A stretch of DNA of 64,000 nucleotides from Streptomyces sp. GESEQ-35 (GCF_017948485.1 NZ_JAFFSX010000020.1:1-64000), one strand, 5' to 3'. Shown: positions 44,435 to 53,612, numbered from the stretch's first letter. Notes: a model not told the origin generated them from the sequence alone. A program made the numbers and translations.

Positions 44435-45790
44435 ATGTCCGTGACCTCATCCACCACCGGTGGGGCCGCGTCGCTCGACGACGCGCCCGTCAGTCCCTTC
44501 CACCGCCGGATCATGGCCGTCGCCATGGGCGGCCCGTTCTGCGACGGCTATCTGCTCGGCGTGATGGGCGTCGCCCTCGGTCTCATCACCCCGGCCCTCG
44601 CCCTGGACGCCCTGTGGACCGGCCTCATCGCCGCCTCCGTCCTGATCGGTGTGTTCATCGGCGGCGCGGTCTTCGGACCGATCACCGACCGAGTCGGCCG
44701 CCATCTGATGTACGTCCTCAACCTGGCGACCTTCGTGGTCTTCTCCGCGCTCCAGTTCTTCGTCACCGAGGCCTGGCAGCTGATGGTGCTGCGGCTGCTC
44801 ATCGGCATCGCGATCGGCGCCGACTACCCCATCGCGTCCGCCCTCACCACCGAGCTGGTCCCCCGCAGGCTGCGCGGCCCGGCGCTGTCCGGCCTGGTGC
44901 TGGCCTGGTGGCTCGGGTACGGCGTGAGCTACTGGGTGGGCTGGGCGCTGACCGGCCTCGGCGACGACTCCTGGCGCTGGATGCTGGCCTCCGGCGCGAT
45001 ACCCGCGCTGGTCTTCCTCGTCTTCCGGGCCGGCATCCCCGAGTCGCCGCGCTGGCTCGCCTCGCGCGGCCGGATCGACGAGGCGAAGGCCGTCGTACGC
45101 AAGCACCTCGGCCACGACATCGACACCGCCGAACTCCTCTCCGAGACCCGGCAGGAGCAGCGCGGCGGCTCCGGCCTCGGCAATCTCGTCGAGATCTTCA
45201 AACGCGGCTACACGGTCCCCGTCGTCTTCTGTTCCGTCTTCTGGATCTGCCAGGTCGCGCCCGCCTTCGCGGTCCGCTCCTTCCAGCCGCAGATGCTGTC
45301 CGCGTTCGGGGTGGAGAGCACGTACGGCGCCAGCGCGCTGATCACCACGCTCGCGGTCGCCGGCATCGCACTCGGCCTGGTGGTCGTCAACCGGATCGGC
45401 CGGCGCTCGCTGCTGATCAGCACGTTCGTCTGCATCAACGTCTCGCTGTTCGCGCTGGCCGTGCTGCCGGTGCACTGGGCGTTCCTCGTAGTGGCGCTGT
45501 TCGCCGCGTTCCAGTTCTTCGAAGCGGCGGGCAGCGGGCTCCAGTTCGTCTACCCGAGCGAGCTGTTCCCGACCGACCTGCGCGCCACGGGCGTCGGCAT
45601 CGCCACCGCGATGAGCCGCGTCGGCTCCGCCACCTCCACCTTCCTGCTCCCGATCGCCGCCGACGACCTCGGCGTGCGCGGCACGCTCGGCATCGCGGTC
45701 GTGATCACCCTGATCGGCCTCGCCGTGTCGTACTTCCTCGCCCCCGAGACCAAGGACCTGGGCCTGGCCGAGGCCAGCAGCCGGTCCTGA
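44435..45790 (+). CDS. MFS metabolite:proton symporter
   Basis: This 451-aa, twelve-helix permease has MFS motifs FGPITDRVGRHLM (loop 2-3), GADYPIASALTTELVP (helix 4-5) and PESPRWLASRGR in the central loop, the pattern of sugar/metabolite symporters. AGGAG at 44422-44426 precedes ATG 44435. It heads the rightward operon with a HAD hydrolase and a DAO-type oxidase and probably imports the amine or omega-amino acid degraded by the two operons. Confidence 0.9.
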   Translation: MSVTSSTTGGAASLDDAPVSPFHRRIMAVAMGGPFCDGYLLGVMGVALGLITPALALDALWTGLIAASVLIGVFIGGAVFGPITDRVGRHLMYVLNLATFVVFSALQFFVTEAWQLMVLRLLIGIAIGADYPIASALTTELVPRRLRGPALSGLVLAWWLGYGVSYWVGWALTGLGDDSWRWMLASGAIPALVFLVFRAGIPESPRWLASRGRIDEAKAVVRKHLGHDIDTAELLSETRQEQRGGSGLGNLVEIFKRGYTVPVVFCSVFWICQVAPAFAVRSFQPQMLSAFGVESTYGASALITTLAVAGIALGLVVVNRIGRRSLLISTFVCINVSLFALAVLPVHWAFLVVALFAAFQFFEAAGSGLQFVYPSELFPTDLRATGVGIATAMSRVGSATSTFLLPIAADDLGVRGTLGIAVVITLIGLAVSYFLAPETKDLGLAEASSRS

Positions 45791-45820
45791 ACACACCCCC
45801 CTCATCAAGGAGTTCACTGC

Positions 45821-46486
45821 ATGCGCAAGGTCGTCAGCTTCGACTGCTACCGCACCCTCATCAACTTCGACACCCGCGCCGCCACCCACGAGATCGTCAA
45901 GGACCGGCTCGCCGAACTCGGCGTGGACGCGGACCAGTTCCACCATGACGCGTACGTCATGCGCTTCCAGGGCGTCGTCGACGAGTACCGTCCCTACCGG
46001 GAGATCGTCCGCCGGACTCTGCGCAACGTCATGCTGCTGCACGGCCTGGACTACCGGGACGAGGACGGCGACGCGCTGATCGAGGCCATCAAGAAGTTCC
46101 AGCCGTTCCAGGAGGTCCCGGACGCGCTGCGCCGCCTGAAGAGCGAGTACGACATCGCGATCCTCTCCAACAGCGAGGACGACCTGATCCAGTACGCGGT
46201 CGACGAGCTCGGCGTCGAGTGGGACTACGTCCTGACCGCCGAGCAGGCGGGCGCCTACAAGCCGCTTCCGCAGGCCTTCGAGTACCTGATGAAGGCCACC
46301 AGCCGCGGGCCGGAGGACATCATCCACACGGCCCAGGGCTGGGAGTACGACATCATGCCGACCAAGCGCTACGAGGGCATGCGGCGGATCTGGGTGAACC
46401 GGTACGGCTTCCCGGGCTCGGCCGCCTACCAGCCGTACGAGGAGATCAAGGACCTCTCCGGGCTGCCCCCGCTGCTCGGCGTCTGA
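45821..46486 (+). CDS. HAD-family hydrolase, haloacid dehalogenase type II-like
   Basis: This 221-aa HAD hydrolase has the nucleophile Asp in VVSFDCYRTLINFD, motif II Ser in AILSNSEDD, motif III Lys in AGAYKPLPQAF and a motif IV acidic segment in WEYDIMPTKRY. Cys and Tyr after the nucleophile fit the 2-haloacid dehalogenase branch, but a phosphatase or other C-X hydrolase role is equally possible. AGGAG lies upstream of ATG 45821, and the permease ends 30 bases before. Confidence 0.88.
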   Translation: MRKVVSFDCYRTLINFDTRAATHEIVKDRLAELGVDADQFHHDAYVMRFQGVVDEYRPYREIVRRTLRNVMLLHGLDYRDEDGDALIEAIKKFQPFQEVPDALRRLKSEYDIAILSNSEDDLIQYAVDELGVEWDYVLTAEQAGAYKPLPQAFEYLMKATSRGPEDIIHTAQGWEYDIMPTKRYEGMRRIWVNRYGFPGSAAYQPYEEIKDLSGLPPLLGV

Positions 46487-46523
46487 ACCCGGCCCTTCAG
46501 GAAGGACGTTGAAAGGATATTCC

Positions 46524-47918
46524 GTGAGCACCCGCACGCTCGGCCGCCCCGAGCCGGTCAACGGCCGGATCTCCCACTGGTTCGCCGAACTCCCCGCACC
46601 CCGACCGGCGTTGCCCGGTGACCGCGACGCCGACGTGTGCATCGTGGGCGCCGGTCTGACCGGCCTGTGGACCGCGTACTACCTGAAACTGGCCGATCCC
46701 TCGCTGCGGATCACCGTCCTGGAAGCCGAGTTCGCCGGCTACGGCGCCTCCGGCCGCAACGGCGGCTGGGCGTCCGGACTCGTCCCCGGCAACCGCGACC
46801 GGCTCGCCGAGCAGTACGGCCGCGACGCCGTACTCGACCACCAGCGCGCCATGAACGAGACCGTCGACGAGATCATCGCCGTTGCCGCACGCGAGAACAT
46901 CGACGCCGACATCGTCAAGGGCGGCACCCTGCGCGTGGCCCGCACCCCGGCCCAGGCCACGCGGCTGCGACACAAGACCGAGGCCGACCACGAGTGGGGG
47001 GTCACGGACGCCGTGATGCTCACACCCGAGGAGGCCGCGGACCGCATCCGCATCGCCGGCATGACGGCGGCGGCCTGGACCCCGCACTGCGCGCGACTTC
47101 AGCCCGCGGCCCTGGTCCAGGGGCTCGCGGAGACGGTCGTACGGCTCGGAGTGACCCTCTACGAGAAGTCACCCGTCACGGTCATCGAACCGGGCCGGGC
47201 GGTCACCCCGCACGGCACCGTCACCGCGCCCGTCGTACTGCGCGCCACGGAGGGCTTCACCGCGTCCCTCAAGGGGCTGCGGCGGGCCTGGCTGCCCATG
47301 AACAGCTCGATGATCGCCACCGAGCCGCTGCCGAAGGAGCTGTGGGAGGAGATCGGCTGGACGGGCCGGGAGACACTCGGCGACACCGCGCACGGCCACC
47401 TGTACGCGCAGCGCACCCCGGACGACCGGATCGCGATCGGCGGGCGCGGAGTGCCGTACCGCTTCGGCTCCCGCACCGACACCGACGGCCGCGTGGACGA
47501 CCGTACGATCGCGCAGCTCACCGAGACCCTGTACGCGGCGCTCCCGCAGACCACCGGCGCCCGCGTCGACCACGCCTGGTGCGGGGTGCTCGCGGTCCCC
47601 CGCGACTGGTCGGCGACGGTGGGCCTGGACCGCGCCACGGGCCTCGGCTGGGCAGGCGGCTACGTCGGCCACGGCGTCACCTCGACGAACCTCGCCGCGC
47701 GGACGCTGACCGACCTGGTACTGGGCCGCGAGTCCCGGCTGACCCGACTGCCGTGGACGGGCCACCGCCCCGGCACCTGGGAGCCGGAGCCGTTCCGGTG
47801 GCTGGGGGTGCGCGGCCTGTACATCGCCTACCGACTGGCGGACCGCCATGAGAAGGGCGGCAGGGCAAGGACGTCACCAATAGCCAAGTTCGCAGATCAA
47901 ATCGCACGCCGCCCATAG
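46524..47918 (+). CDS. DAO-type FAD oxidoreductase, gamma-glutamylputrescine oxidase-like
   Basis: This 464-aa flavoprotein of the D-amino-acid-oxidase superfamily has the FAD motif VCIVGAGLTGLWTAYYL, then GASGRNGGWASG as in gamma-glutamylputrescine oxidase (PuuB) and related amine oxidases, and a C-terminal GGYVGHGVTSTN. It would oxidise an amine to an aldehyde with peroxide release. GTG 46524 with GAAAGGA six bases upstream is preferred to the TTG at 46509. Confidence 0.88.
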   Translation: MSTRTLGRPEPVNGRISHWFAELPAPRPALPGDRDADVCIVGAGLTGLWTAYYLKLADPSLRITVLEAEFAGYGASGRNGGWASGLVPGNRDRLAEQYGRDAVLDHQRAMNETVDEIIAVAARENIDADIVKGGTLRVARTPAQATRLRHKTEADHEWGVTDAVMLTPEEAADRIRIAGMTAAAWTPHCARLQPAALVQGLAETVVRLGVTLYEKSPVTVIEPGRAVTPHGTVTAPVVLRATEGFTASLKGLRRAWLPMNSSMIATEPLPKELWEEIGWTGRETLGDTAHGHLYAQRTPDDRIAIGGRGVPYRFGSRTDTDGRVDDRTIAQLTETLYAALPQTTGARVDHAWCGVLAVPRDWSATVGLDRATGLGWAGGYVGHGVTSTNLAARTLTDLVLGRESRLTRLPWTGHRPGTWEPEPFRWLGVRGLYIAYRLADRHEKGGRARTSPIAKFADQIARRP

Positions 47919-47928
47919 CCGACCCAGT

Positions 47929-47953
47929 GGCGCGGGGAACTGCGCGACCAGCC
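47929..47953. repeat. dispersed Streptomyces-type intergenic repeat
   Basis: The stretch starting GGCGCGGGGAACTGCGCGAC, just after the oxidase stop, matches from memory a short element found between genes in many Streptomyces genomes. It can fold as a GC-rich hairpin. A shorter related stretch (GGGCGCGGGG) occurs at about 55996. Confidence 0.5.
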
Positions 47954-48075
47954 ACAACGAACCCGCACCCGCCGACGCACCATGGCACCCCACGACGAAC
48001 AGGCGCACCTTGCGCAGCCCGCGCAGCAAACCGCAGAGTGGTCACCCTGCACCACGTCTCCGGAGGAGCCCGCCC

Positions 48076-49695
48076 ATGCCGTTCCTCACGGTCGCCGACG
48101 TACTGCGCCTGCCGGTCATCACCGCGGGCCTGCCCCGGGTGGCGGCCGGCGAGGAGCAGCTGGACCGAACCGTCCGCTGGGTCCACGTCACCGAACTGCT
48201 CGACCCCGCCTCCTTCCTGGAGGGGGGCGAGCTGGTGCTGACGACGGGCATGCCGCATCCGTCGGATCCGACCCAACTGCGCGCGTACGTGGACCAGTTG
48301 GCCGACGTCGGTGTGGCGGGCCTGGTCGTGGAGCTGGGCCGCCGCTACCAGCAGGCGCCACCAGAACTGGTCGGCGCGTGCCGGGAGCGGGACCTGCCCC
48401 TGATCGTGCTCACGCGCGGGGTCCGCTTCATCGAGGTCACCCAGACCGTGCACGCACTGATCCTGGACGCGCAGGGCGAGCTGCTGCGCCGCGCCCAGCA
48501 CGTGCAGGAGCTGTTCACGTCGCTCACCCTGCGCGGTGCGGAAGCCGAGGAGCTCGTGCAGACCGCGGCCGACCTCGCCGAATGTCCGGTGGTGCTGGAG
48601 AACCTGATCCACCACGCGGTGATCTGCGCCCAGGCCGGCCGTACGGACGGGCAGGTCCTGGAGGCCTGGCCGCGCCGCTCGCGTACCGCCGCGACGCCGG
48701 ACCGGGCGGCGGTCAGCGGGCCCGAGGGCTGGCTGGTGGCACCGGTCGACGAACGGGGCAGCCGATGGGGCCGCCTGATCATGCTGCCCCTGGCGTCCGG
48801 GCCACCCTTCGATCCGGAGCACACGATGATCCTGGAGCAGGCCGCCACCGCCCTGACCCTGGCCCGGCTGACCGGCCGCCCCGCCTGGGACCGGCGTGCC
48901 CACAGCTCGGTCCTGCTCGATCTGCTGCACTGGCGCTACCGCAGCCGCACCGAGGCACGGCTGCGGGCCGAGGCCCTCGGACTCCCGACGACGGGCCACC
49001 GCCTCCTCCCAGTCGTCGTCGACCACACGGAGGCGACGCGCGGCGGCACCTCGGTGACCGACCACCTCGCCGGGGAACTGCCCACATCGGGCGTCAAAGC
49101 TCTGGTCGGGGATCTCTCAGAGCGGCGTACCGGGCTGCTGATGGCCTTGGCCCGGGCGAGCGCGTGGCAGCCCGTCGTCGAACGCGTGGCCCGCGATCTG
49201 CGCGCCGTGTTCGGCGAGGGCGTCGTCGTCGCGGTCGGCCCGTCGGTCACCGAACTCGGCGAGGTCACCCGGTCGTTCCGCGAGGCCGAAGAGGTCGCCG
49301 ACGCCGTCGGCCCCGCGTCCTGGGGCCGAGCGTTCCACGTCGCCTCCGATGTGGGCCTGCCGGAACTCCTCTACTCCCTGCGCGACGACGTCCGCGTCCA
49401 GAAGTACGTGGAACGGCAGCTCGGCCGCCTCGTCCAGCACGACGCCCGGCACGGCAGCGACCTGCTGACCACCCTGCGCGCCTACCTCGACGCCGCCGGC
49501 AACAAATCGATCGCCGCCAAGCACGTCGGCCTGTCCCGCCAGGCGTTCTACCAACGCCTGCACAGCATCGAACGTCTCCTGGCCACGAACCTGGAGTCCG
49601 GCGCCCAGCGCACCCAGCTCCACGTGGCGTTGACGGCATTCGAGGCACTGCACGGTCACACGGCAGGACATCCGTTCGGCGAGCCTCCACCCTGA
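48076..49695 (+). CDS. PucR-family transcriptional regulator
   Basis: This 539-aa protein has an N-terminal PucR sensor domain (FLTVADVLRLPVITAGLP; GELVLTTGMPHPSD), a central GGDEF-like CdaR domain, and a C-terminal PucR helix-turn-helix (YLDAAGNKSIAAKHVGLSRQ). Such proteins respond to purine, amine or GABA-type metabolites. GGAGGA at 48062-48067 supports ATG 48076. It closes the amine-catabolism region and probably controls the divergent gabT/permease operons. Confidence 0.92.
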   Translation: MPFLTVADVLRLPVITAGLPRVAAGEEQLDRTVRWVHVTELLDPASFLEGGELVLTTGMPHPSDPTQLRAYVDQLADVGVAGLVVELGRRYQQAPPELVGACRERDLPLIVLTRGVRFIEVTQTVHALILDAQGELLRRAQHVQELFTSLTLRGAEAEELVQTAADLAECPVVLENLIHHAVICAQAGRTDGQVLEAWPRRSRTAATPDRAAVSGPEGWLVAPVDERGSRWGRLIMLPLASGPPFDPEHTMILEQAATALTLARLTGRPAWDRRAHSSVLLDLLHWRYRSRTEARLRAEALGLPTTGHRLLPVVVDHTEATRGGTSVTDHLAGELPTSGVKALVGDLSERRTGLLMALARASAWQPVVERVARDLRAVFGEGVVVAVGPSVTELGEVTRSFREAEEVADAVGPASWGRAFHVASDVGLPELLYSLRDDVRVQKYVERQLGRLVQHDARHGSDLLTTLRAYLDAAGNKSIAAKHVGLSRQAFYQRLHSIERLLATNLESGAQRTQLHVALTAFEALHGHTAGHPFGEPPP

Positions 49696-49726
49696 CCGAC
49701 AACCATCACGAATGGTCAACCCGCAC

Positions 49727-49756
49727 CGCGCCCCCGACATCGTTGTCGAGGGCGCG
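49727..49756. terminator. bidirectional hairpin between pucR and the Endo H gene
   Basis: CGCGCCCCCGAC (49727-49738) and GTCGAGGGCGCG (49745-49756) form a 12-base stem with one mismatch and a six-base loop. It lies between convergent genes, as expected for a shared factor-independent terminator in high-GC DNA without a clear U-tract. Confidence 0.65.
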
Positions 49757-49830
49757 GCCTGTACGGATCGCGGCCCTAAGGGATTCGGCAAGCCCCGAGG
49801 GAGCACCGCGCGCCGGGGCGTGCGGTCGCC

Positions 49831-50763
49831 TTACGGCGTGTAGACGGCGTCACTGCCGTACAGCTCCCGGCTGAACGCGGAGACATCGGCCCTGCGGTCG
49901 GCGCCGTCGAGGTTGTACGTCAGATAGACGCCGTACCCCTCGCTGACGGTGCGGCGGGCGAGGTCGGCGACCGTGCTCTGCGAGGTCCGGCCGATCTCGA
50001 CGGCCGCCGGGGACAGCTTCGACTTGGGCAGCGCGATGCCGGGGACCTGCCATGAGCCGTAGTACGGGTTCCAGGCGTAGTCGAACTTCGACGAGACGTC
50101 GACGCCGCCGTAGGAGAGACGGGACGCGGCCGGGCCGATGTTGTAGAGACTGATGATCTTGTCCGGCATGTTCGCGCGCAGCGCCGTCACCAGGTGCACG
50201 AACGAGCTGGCGTTGGGCTGGCCGGTGCCGTTGTTGCCGTACTCGGCGTACTCGTCGTCGAAGTCGATCCCGTCGAGGCCGTACTTGGTCACGGTGTCCG
50301 ACATTTGTTTCGCGAACGCCGAAGCAGCTTGCTGGGACGGGAAGTTCGCGAAGCCTGCGCCCTGGTGGTTGCCGAGCACCGAGAGGACGACCTTGATGCC
50401 CTTCTGCTGCAACGGCCTTATCTCCGTGACAGCGTTGTCGAGGACTCGCTGCACGTTCTCGTTGAAGTGCAGATACGCCGCCTTCGTACCCGTGTCGTAG
50501 TTGATGTTCGCCGCGAAGATCACGGCGACGTCGAAGACGTTGCCGCCGCCGTTGGCGAGGGTGTACTTGCCGACGTTCAGCATGCTGTTGTTGTTCACCT
50601 CGACGTACGCCACCGAGGTCGGTCCCTGTTTCGCGGGAGCGGGAGCGGGTGCCGCTGACGCGCCGGTCGTGGCGGCCGTGGCGGCCGCGCCGAAGCCGAG
50701 GGCCGCGACGGCCGAGAGCGCGAGCGCGGCCGTCCGCACTCTGCTCCGTACCAGAGTGAACAT
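49831..50763 (-). CDS. secreted endo-beta-N-acetylglucosaminidase H (GH18)
   Basis: Endo H cleaves between the two core GlcNAc residues of high-mannose N-glycans. The 310-aa precursor starts at ATG 50763 (MFTLVRSRVRTAALALSAVA), a Sec signal peptide with an Ala-rich cleavage region. The mature part begins near APAPAPAKQGPTSVAYVEVN and matches classical Streptomyces Endo H closely by eye. The GH18 catalytic motif is DGIDFDDEY with Glu as acid/base. It is a single-gene unit ending at the shared terminator. Confidence 0.95.
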   Translation of the reverse strand: MFTLVRSRVRTAALALSAVAALGFGAAATAATTGASAAPAPAPAKQGPTSVAYVEVNNNSMLNVGKYTLANGGGNVFDVAVIFAANINYDTGTKAAYLHFNENVQRVLDNAVTEIRPLQQKGIKVVLSVLGNHQGAGFANFPSQQAASAFAKQMSDTVTKYGLDGIDFDDEYAEYGNNGTGQPNASSFVHLVTALRANMPDKIISLYNIGPAASRLSYGGVDVSSKFDYAWNPYYGSWQVPGIALPKSKLSPAAVEIGRTSQSTVADLARRTVSEGYGVYLTYNLDGADRRADVSAFSRELYGSDAVYTP

Positions 50764-50979
50764 CGTTGATCGGTCTCCCATCGCATGGATCGGCGCCCGA
50801 CCTGTTCGAAAGCGCCGAGTGAGCCATCCGAGTTTTCCTCTCCCGTGACCGAATCCCAAGAACCGCGCGCAAAATCTTCACGACTCCCACGCACCTCGCG
50901 ACACAACCCGGCCCCTGCGTAAGGGAGTTGGTGCGTTCAGACCCACGGTCGAGATGCTCCGGAGAGAGTTCGGCGGCCC

Positions 50980-51150
50980 GGTCTGAACGACTCCCCCATC
51001 GGCATGCCGGCCCTGCTGCCGCAGCGGTGGAGGAAGTGGAGCGACAAGAACGGCGACTTCGAGAAGGCCTTCCCGGCGACTTCATCCTCACCCGGGCCAC
51101 CACCTTCTGGGCGACGGAGTCCATCGGTACGTCGCTGCCGCTCTGGCCGA
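50980..51150 (+). pseudogene. epoxide hydrolase fragment
   Basis: A stretch with GLNDSPIGMPALLPQRWRKW, then SDKNGDFEKAFP corresponds to the lid region of EHN-type epoxide hydrolases (compare SPVGLLAWILDKFAEWSD in the intact gene at 26030). One base is lost near 51078, after which GDFILTRATTFWATESIG continues in another frame. The rest of the gene is absent. Confidence 0.65.
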
Positions 51151-51244
51151 CTTCATCACTGAAGGCGACTGACGCCGACCAAACTCGGCGGCAAGCCACG
51201 TTCAGGCGCCTCTGCCGAAGGTGGCGGCCGCAAGGGAAACACTC

Positions 51245-51334
51245 ATGGCAAAGGCAGATCGTATCGACGTCCACACCCACGTGGTGCCACCGTTCTGGGG
51301 CAAGGCGTTGCCAAGCCACGGTGGAGACCCGTCG
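51245..51334 (+). pseudogene. N-terminal fragment of an amidohydrolase
   Basis: ATG 51245 starts MAKADRIDVHTHVVPPFW, then GKALPSHGGDPS, which is the first strand (metal ligands H-x-H) of an amidohydrolase-2 decarboxylase-type protein. After about 30 codons the sequence passes into the IS3 remnant on the other strand and the similarity ends. Confidence 0.65.
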
Positions 51335-51510
51335 GCGAAGAAGGCCTACGCCGCCTTCCGGATCTCATTGGCTCGCCACAGTTCGGCGTTCTCCGCCTTC
51401 AGTCGCTTGATCTCCGCGACCTCCTCCGACGAGGTGCCGGGACACTGACCGGCTTCCACCTCGGCCTTGTGGACCCGGGTCCACGCCCTCCGGGGCGAGC
51501 CAAATTTGCC
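51335..51510 (-). pseudogene. IS3-family OrfA remnant
   Basis: Read leftward, the sequence gives VHKAEVEAGQCPGTSSEEV, then AEIKRLKAENAELWRANEI and RKAA-stop-AFFADGS, the typical C-terminal half of an IS3 OrfA protein with its leucine-zipper-like segment. An in-frame TAG (51348-51346) interrupts it, and no OrfB follows. It marks an old insertion next to the other fragments. Confidence 0.7.
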
Positions 51511-51523
51511 TACCGGGCAAATA
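51504..51523. promoter_or_regulatory. operator-like palindrome upstream of the alpha/beta hydrolase
   Basis: ATTTGCC-TACCG-GGCAAAT (51504-51522) is a perfect 7-base inverted repeat about 90 bases upstream of the hydrolase start. GCCTACCGGGCAAATA (51508-51523) matches GCCTCACGGGCAAATA at 58485-58500 in 14 of 16 positions and the site at 36330 nearly as well. Confidence 0.55.
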
Positions 51524-51611
51524 GTATCGCCTCGGAGGTTGACCGTGTGTTCTGCTCGGCCGATCCTGGGAGCGTCCGCAGGGACCCGCGACGTGCAGGA
51601 GGAAGAGCAAG

Positions 51612-52307
51612 ATGTCGACGTTCGTGCTGATTCACGGTTCCTGGGGTGGAGGCTGGGTCTGGGACCGTATGCGGCCCGTCCTGGAAGAGGCCGGCCACCG
51701 TGTACTGACTCCCACGCTCACCGGGTTCGCCGAGAAACACGACTTGTCCCGGCCGGAGGTGGGGCTCTCCACCCATGTCCGGGAGATTGCCGACCTGCTC
51801 ACCATCGAGGAGGTCGACAACGCGATCCTCGTGGGCCACAGCTACGGCGGCATGGTCATCACGGGGGTGGTGGCCCTGGTCCCGGATCGCATCAGCCAGA
51901 TCGTGTACGTCGATGCCTTCGCCCCCATCACCGGCGAGTCGGCCTTCGCGGTGCTGCCCTGGCTGGAAGACGCGTTCACGGCCCCCGAGGGAGGCCCGGA
52001 CTGGGAGGTCGCCCCACTGGACCCGCGCGCGCTTGGCGCGGACGAGGACGGTGCCACGTGGCTGGAGGGCCGCTTGACCCCCATGCCGCTCCTCACCCAT
52101 GCCGAACCGCTGGGCCCGGGCAGCGAGGACGTCCTTGAGGGCAAGGAAGTGACCTACATTCACTGCGCGGCCCAGGAGTTTTTCAACGACACCGCAGCTG
52201 CCGCGGCCAAGCGCGGCTTTCGCCTCGTCACCCTCACCGAGGTCACTCACGTCGAGGTGCTGGTGCAACCGCGGGTCCTGGCCCGCGAACTGCTCTTGCT
52301 CCTCTGA
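51612..52307 (+). CDS. alpha/beta hydrolase (esterase-like)
   Basis: This 231-aa small alpha/beta hydrolase has oxyanion HGSWGGGW, nucleophile Ser in LVGHSYGGMVI and His near the C-terminus (EVTHVEVLVQP). This layout is common in hydrolases acting on esters or C-C bonds of small aromatics. AGGAGGAAG lies upstream of ATG 51612. It converges with the XRE-cupin regulator. The substrate is unknown. Confidence 0.9.
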   Translation: MSTFVLIHGSWGGGWVWDRMRPVLEEAGHRVLTPTLTGFAEKHDLSRPEVGLSTHVREIADLLTIEEVDNAILVGHSYGGMVITGVVALVPDRISQIVYVDAFAPITGESAFAVLPWLEDAFTAPEGGPDWEVAPLDPRALGADEDGATWLEGRLTPMPLLTHAEPLGPGSEDVLEGKEVTYIHCAAQEFFNDTAAAAAKRGFRLVTLTEVTHVEVLVQPRVLARELLLLL

Positions 52308-52322
52308 CCGGTGGGCGAATGG

Positions 52323-52913
52323 TCAGCGCCGGGCTTTCGCTGACGGCACCGGGTGATGCATCGGCATCGTCGCGGCGGTCGAGGCGACCAGCACGGTGGC
52401 GGGCTTCTCGCTCTTGTTGGTCAAGCGGTGAACCTTCGACGAGTCGAAGTGAAGCGAATCGCCGGAGCTCAGGGTGATGTCCTTGCCGTCCAGGCGGAAC
52501 AGTACGTCGCCCGAAAGGACGTGCAGCCACTCTTCGCCCGCATGCTTGGCGTCCCTGGTCGACTTTCCGGGCTCCACCTCCACACGGATGACCGCGATCG
52601 TCGATCCCGGGCCGCTCAGGACGGTGTAGTGCCCGTCCGGCCCGGGGTGCTCGACCACATCGCTGCCTCGTACGAGGTGGTAGTCCTCCGGCTCCTGCTC
52701 CTGGATCAGCTCACTCACCGAGATCCCGTACACCCGGGCGATCTGGAGGAGGCTGCCGATGGACGGCTGCCGGTGCCCCTTCTCCAGGCGGGAGAGGTGT
52801 GTGACGGAGATACCGGTCTGCTCGGACAAGGTCACGAGCGTGATGCCGCGTTCGCTGCGCAGGTCTCTCAGCCGATGACCTACCCAGGCGTCTACCTCGT
52901 TCTCGTGCGCCAT
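52323..52913 (-). CDS. XRE-cupin transcriptional regulator
   Basis: This 196-aa protein has an N-terminal helix-turn-helix (VTLSEQTGISVTHLSRLEKG) and a C-terminal cupin sensor (EEWLHVLSGDVLFRLDGKD; SLHFDSSKVHRLTN). This family often controls amine or amino-acid catabolism. ATG 52913 is taken as the start; a GTG at 52928 is in frame. It is located tail to tail with the alpha/beta hydrolase. Confidence 0.9.
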   Translation of the reverse strand: MAHENEVDAWVGHRLRDLRSERGITLVTLSEQTGISVTHLSRLEKGHRQPSIGSLLQIARVYGISVSELIQEQEPEDYHLVRGSDVVEHPGPDGHYTVLSGPGSTIAVIRVEVEPGKSTRDAKHAGEEWLHVLSGDVLFRLDGKDITLSSGDSLHFDSSKVHRLTNKSEKPATVLVASTAATMPMHHPVPSAKARR

Positions 52914-53000
52914 GGCCGTAACATACACACCTCACAGACAAAGCAGGTTGCCGAGGTGGCGAATATCGCGGGGCGGCCGAACGGTCCCGGCCGGCCCCCC

Positions 53001-53612
53001 TCACCGCCCGGCAAGGATCGTAGCCACCCCGGATTCGAACCGTTCGTCGAAGGACGTCGGCGCGAGATGTCCGGCCACGCGGTGGAGGGAGGGATAGGTC
53101 TTCTCGGAGATCGCCCTGGCCAGGATGGAGCCCAGTGGGCGCTGGTCGACCGCCTGCTCCTCCTGCGTGAGGCCCAGGGTGAAGTAGATGACCGCCCACG
53201 CCGTCCACGCGGCCTCGCGGTCACCCGGGCCGCACTTCAGCAGCGCCTCCACCAGGGTCTCCGCGAAGCGCAGGGTGTGCGGCTCGGCGGCGTACGTGCC
53301 CACTACCAGTGCGGCACCGTCACGATGGGACAGCAGGGCGCGGCGGTAGCGGCGGGTCAGCTCACGGGCGCGTTCGTCGGGGGCGGCCGGCAGGTCGGTC
53401 AGCGGAATTTCGCCGAGTACGGCGTCGGCCATGAGCTCCAGCATTCGGAGCTTGGTCTTCACATGCCACTGCACCGTGTTGATCCGCACGCCGAGCCGGT
53501 CGGCGACCGCTCTCGTGGACACCGCGTCCAGGCCCTTTTCGTCCAGGAGGTCCAGTCCCGCGCGGATCACCGCGGCCGGATCCAGTCGGTCACTCTGTTG
53601 CCTGTTGGTCAC
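53001..53612 (-). CDS. TetR-family regulator of the monooxygenase
   Basis: This 203-aa protein has a TetR helix-turn-helix (STRAVADRLGVRINTVQWHV) and a C-terminal TetR_C-type ligand domain, as in tetracycline/polyketide-responsive repressors. The GTG start at 53612 lies inside the first of three operator repeats, so it very probably represses itself and the divergent FAD monooxygenase. Confidence 0.9.
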   Translation of the reverse strand: MTNRQQSDRLDPAAVIRAGLDLLDEKGLDAVSTRAVADRLGVRINTVQWHVKTKLRMLELMADAVLGEIPLTDLPAAPDERARELTRRYRRALLSHRDGAALVVGTYAAEPHTLRFAETLVEALLKCGPGDREAAWTAWAVIYFTLGLTQEEQAVDQRPLGSILARAISEKTYPSLHRVAGHLAPTSFDERFESGVATILAGR

